60,946 nucleotides of DNA from Lachnospiraceae bacterium. GTDB lineage: Bacteria; Bacillota; Clostridia; Lachnospirales; Lachnospiraceae. Shown piece after piece: positions 60,897 to 60,946 of the stretch. Numbering within the stretch: position 1 is the first letter of the stretch; every line of letters begins with the position of its first letter. The notes under the pieces were generated by a model that was not told the origin of the DNA, did no database searches, and saw nothing but the letters and a program-made list of their open reading frames with translations. Position numbers and translations under genes: made by a program. The DNA lies in assembly GCA_028693165.1 (NCBI GenBank), contig JAQUVX010000026.1, forward strand, positions 1 to 60,946, in the 5' to 3' direction.

Positions 60897-60946
60897 CTTT
60901 TTGAAAAAGGGAGTAATAGATTCTTATTCTTTTGAATGTCTGCATA

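Larger units (their letters stand above)
54540..60946. mobile_element. AT-rich rolling-circle element with IS30-type transposase (right end not resolved)
   Basis: From just after ndoA the DNA changes: short genes, AT-rich coding, dense hairpins, an IS30-type transposase, a HUH Rep and repeated palindromes. The left border is near 54540-54660; the right border may be the palindrome at 60771 or lie beyond the window. No capsid, portal, Zot-like ATPase or relaxase is visible. Confidence 0.7.

Noticed and set aside
54540-60946. Microvirus or inovirus prophage
   Set aside because: The Rep type fits, but no major capsid, coat-plus-Zot or adsorption gene is seen; the label would go beyond the evidence.

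Overview
The window reads as a low-GC Gram-positive anaerobe of the Clostridia, most likely a Lachnospiraceae gut bacterium. This is inferred from a two-gene minimal SUF system, the dgt-dnaG-rpoD-trmK-Nif3 gene order, a T-box in front of thrS, an infC-rpmI-rplT operon with an ATT-started infC, Rex, and DUF1540 and cell-wall-binding repeat proteins. No species can be named from the sequence alone.

Region 1 (1 to about 26,281) is the right part of a long-tailed prophage. In order it holds a late regulator, a phage initiator-like tRNA, a Septu-type defence pair (ATPase plus HNH) between its own terminators, terminase, portal, minor head protein, scaffold, major capsid, connectors, tail tube, tail chaperones, tape measure, tail-tip proteins, XkdX, holin and M15 endolysin. 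It ends at a remnant of the tmRNA (ssrA) 3' end, so the attachment site is ssrA. No integrase is in view and the left end lies outside the window. The tail-tip module is the most unusual part. A radical SAM/SPASM enzyme directly follows a tail protein whose last 30 residues are rich in Cys and Asp (CxxxC spacing, CxxD motifs), like a RiPP core peptide. Next come small modular Ig-like and LYP-repeat proteins, then a tail-fibre gene that meets an inverted, promoterless alternative fibre 3' end between short inverted repeats.

Region 2 (about 26,290 to 54,540) is ordinary chromosome: rpoN, a MATE pump, a secreted TIM-barrel glycosidase-like protein, an Rpn-type nuclease and a decayed copy, T-box thrS, DUF1540, infC-rpmI-rplT, four tRNAs, a SufC/SufB pair, the dgt-dnaG-rpoD-trmK-Nif3 macromolecular synthesis cluster, a TGS-kinase fusion, RNase P RNA, a cell-wall-binding protein with a seemingly dead metalloprotease-like domain, an ABC-F ATPase, rex, nnr, alr and an ndoA toxin without a visible antitoxin gene.

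Region 3 (about 54,540 to the end) is an AT-rich small replicon or mobile element. It carries an IS30-type transposase, about 0.8 kb of hairpin-rich non-coding DNA, five small plus-strand genes of unknown function, a HUH rolling-circle Rep on the minus strand, three tiny minus-strand genes and a 31-residue hydrophobic peptide. Four copies of one inverted repeat (10-bp arms, 6-bp spacer, same orientation) mark its transcription-unit borders. No capsid or Zot-like gene is visible, so whether it is a plasmid, a satellite or a filamentous-phage relative is open.
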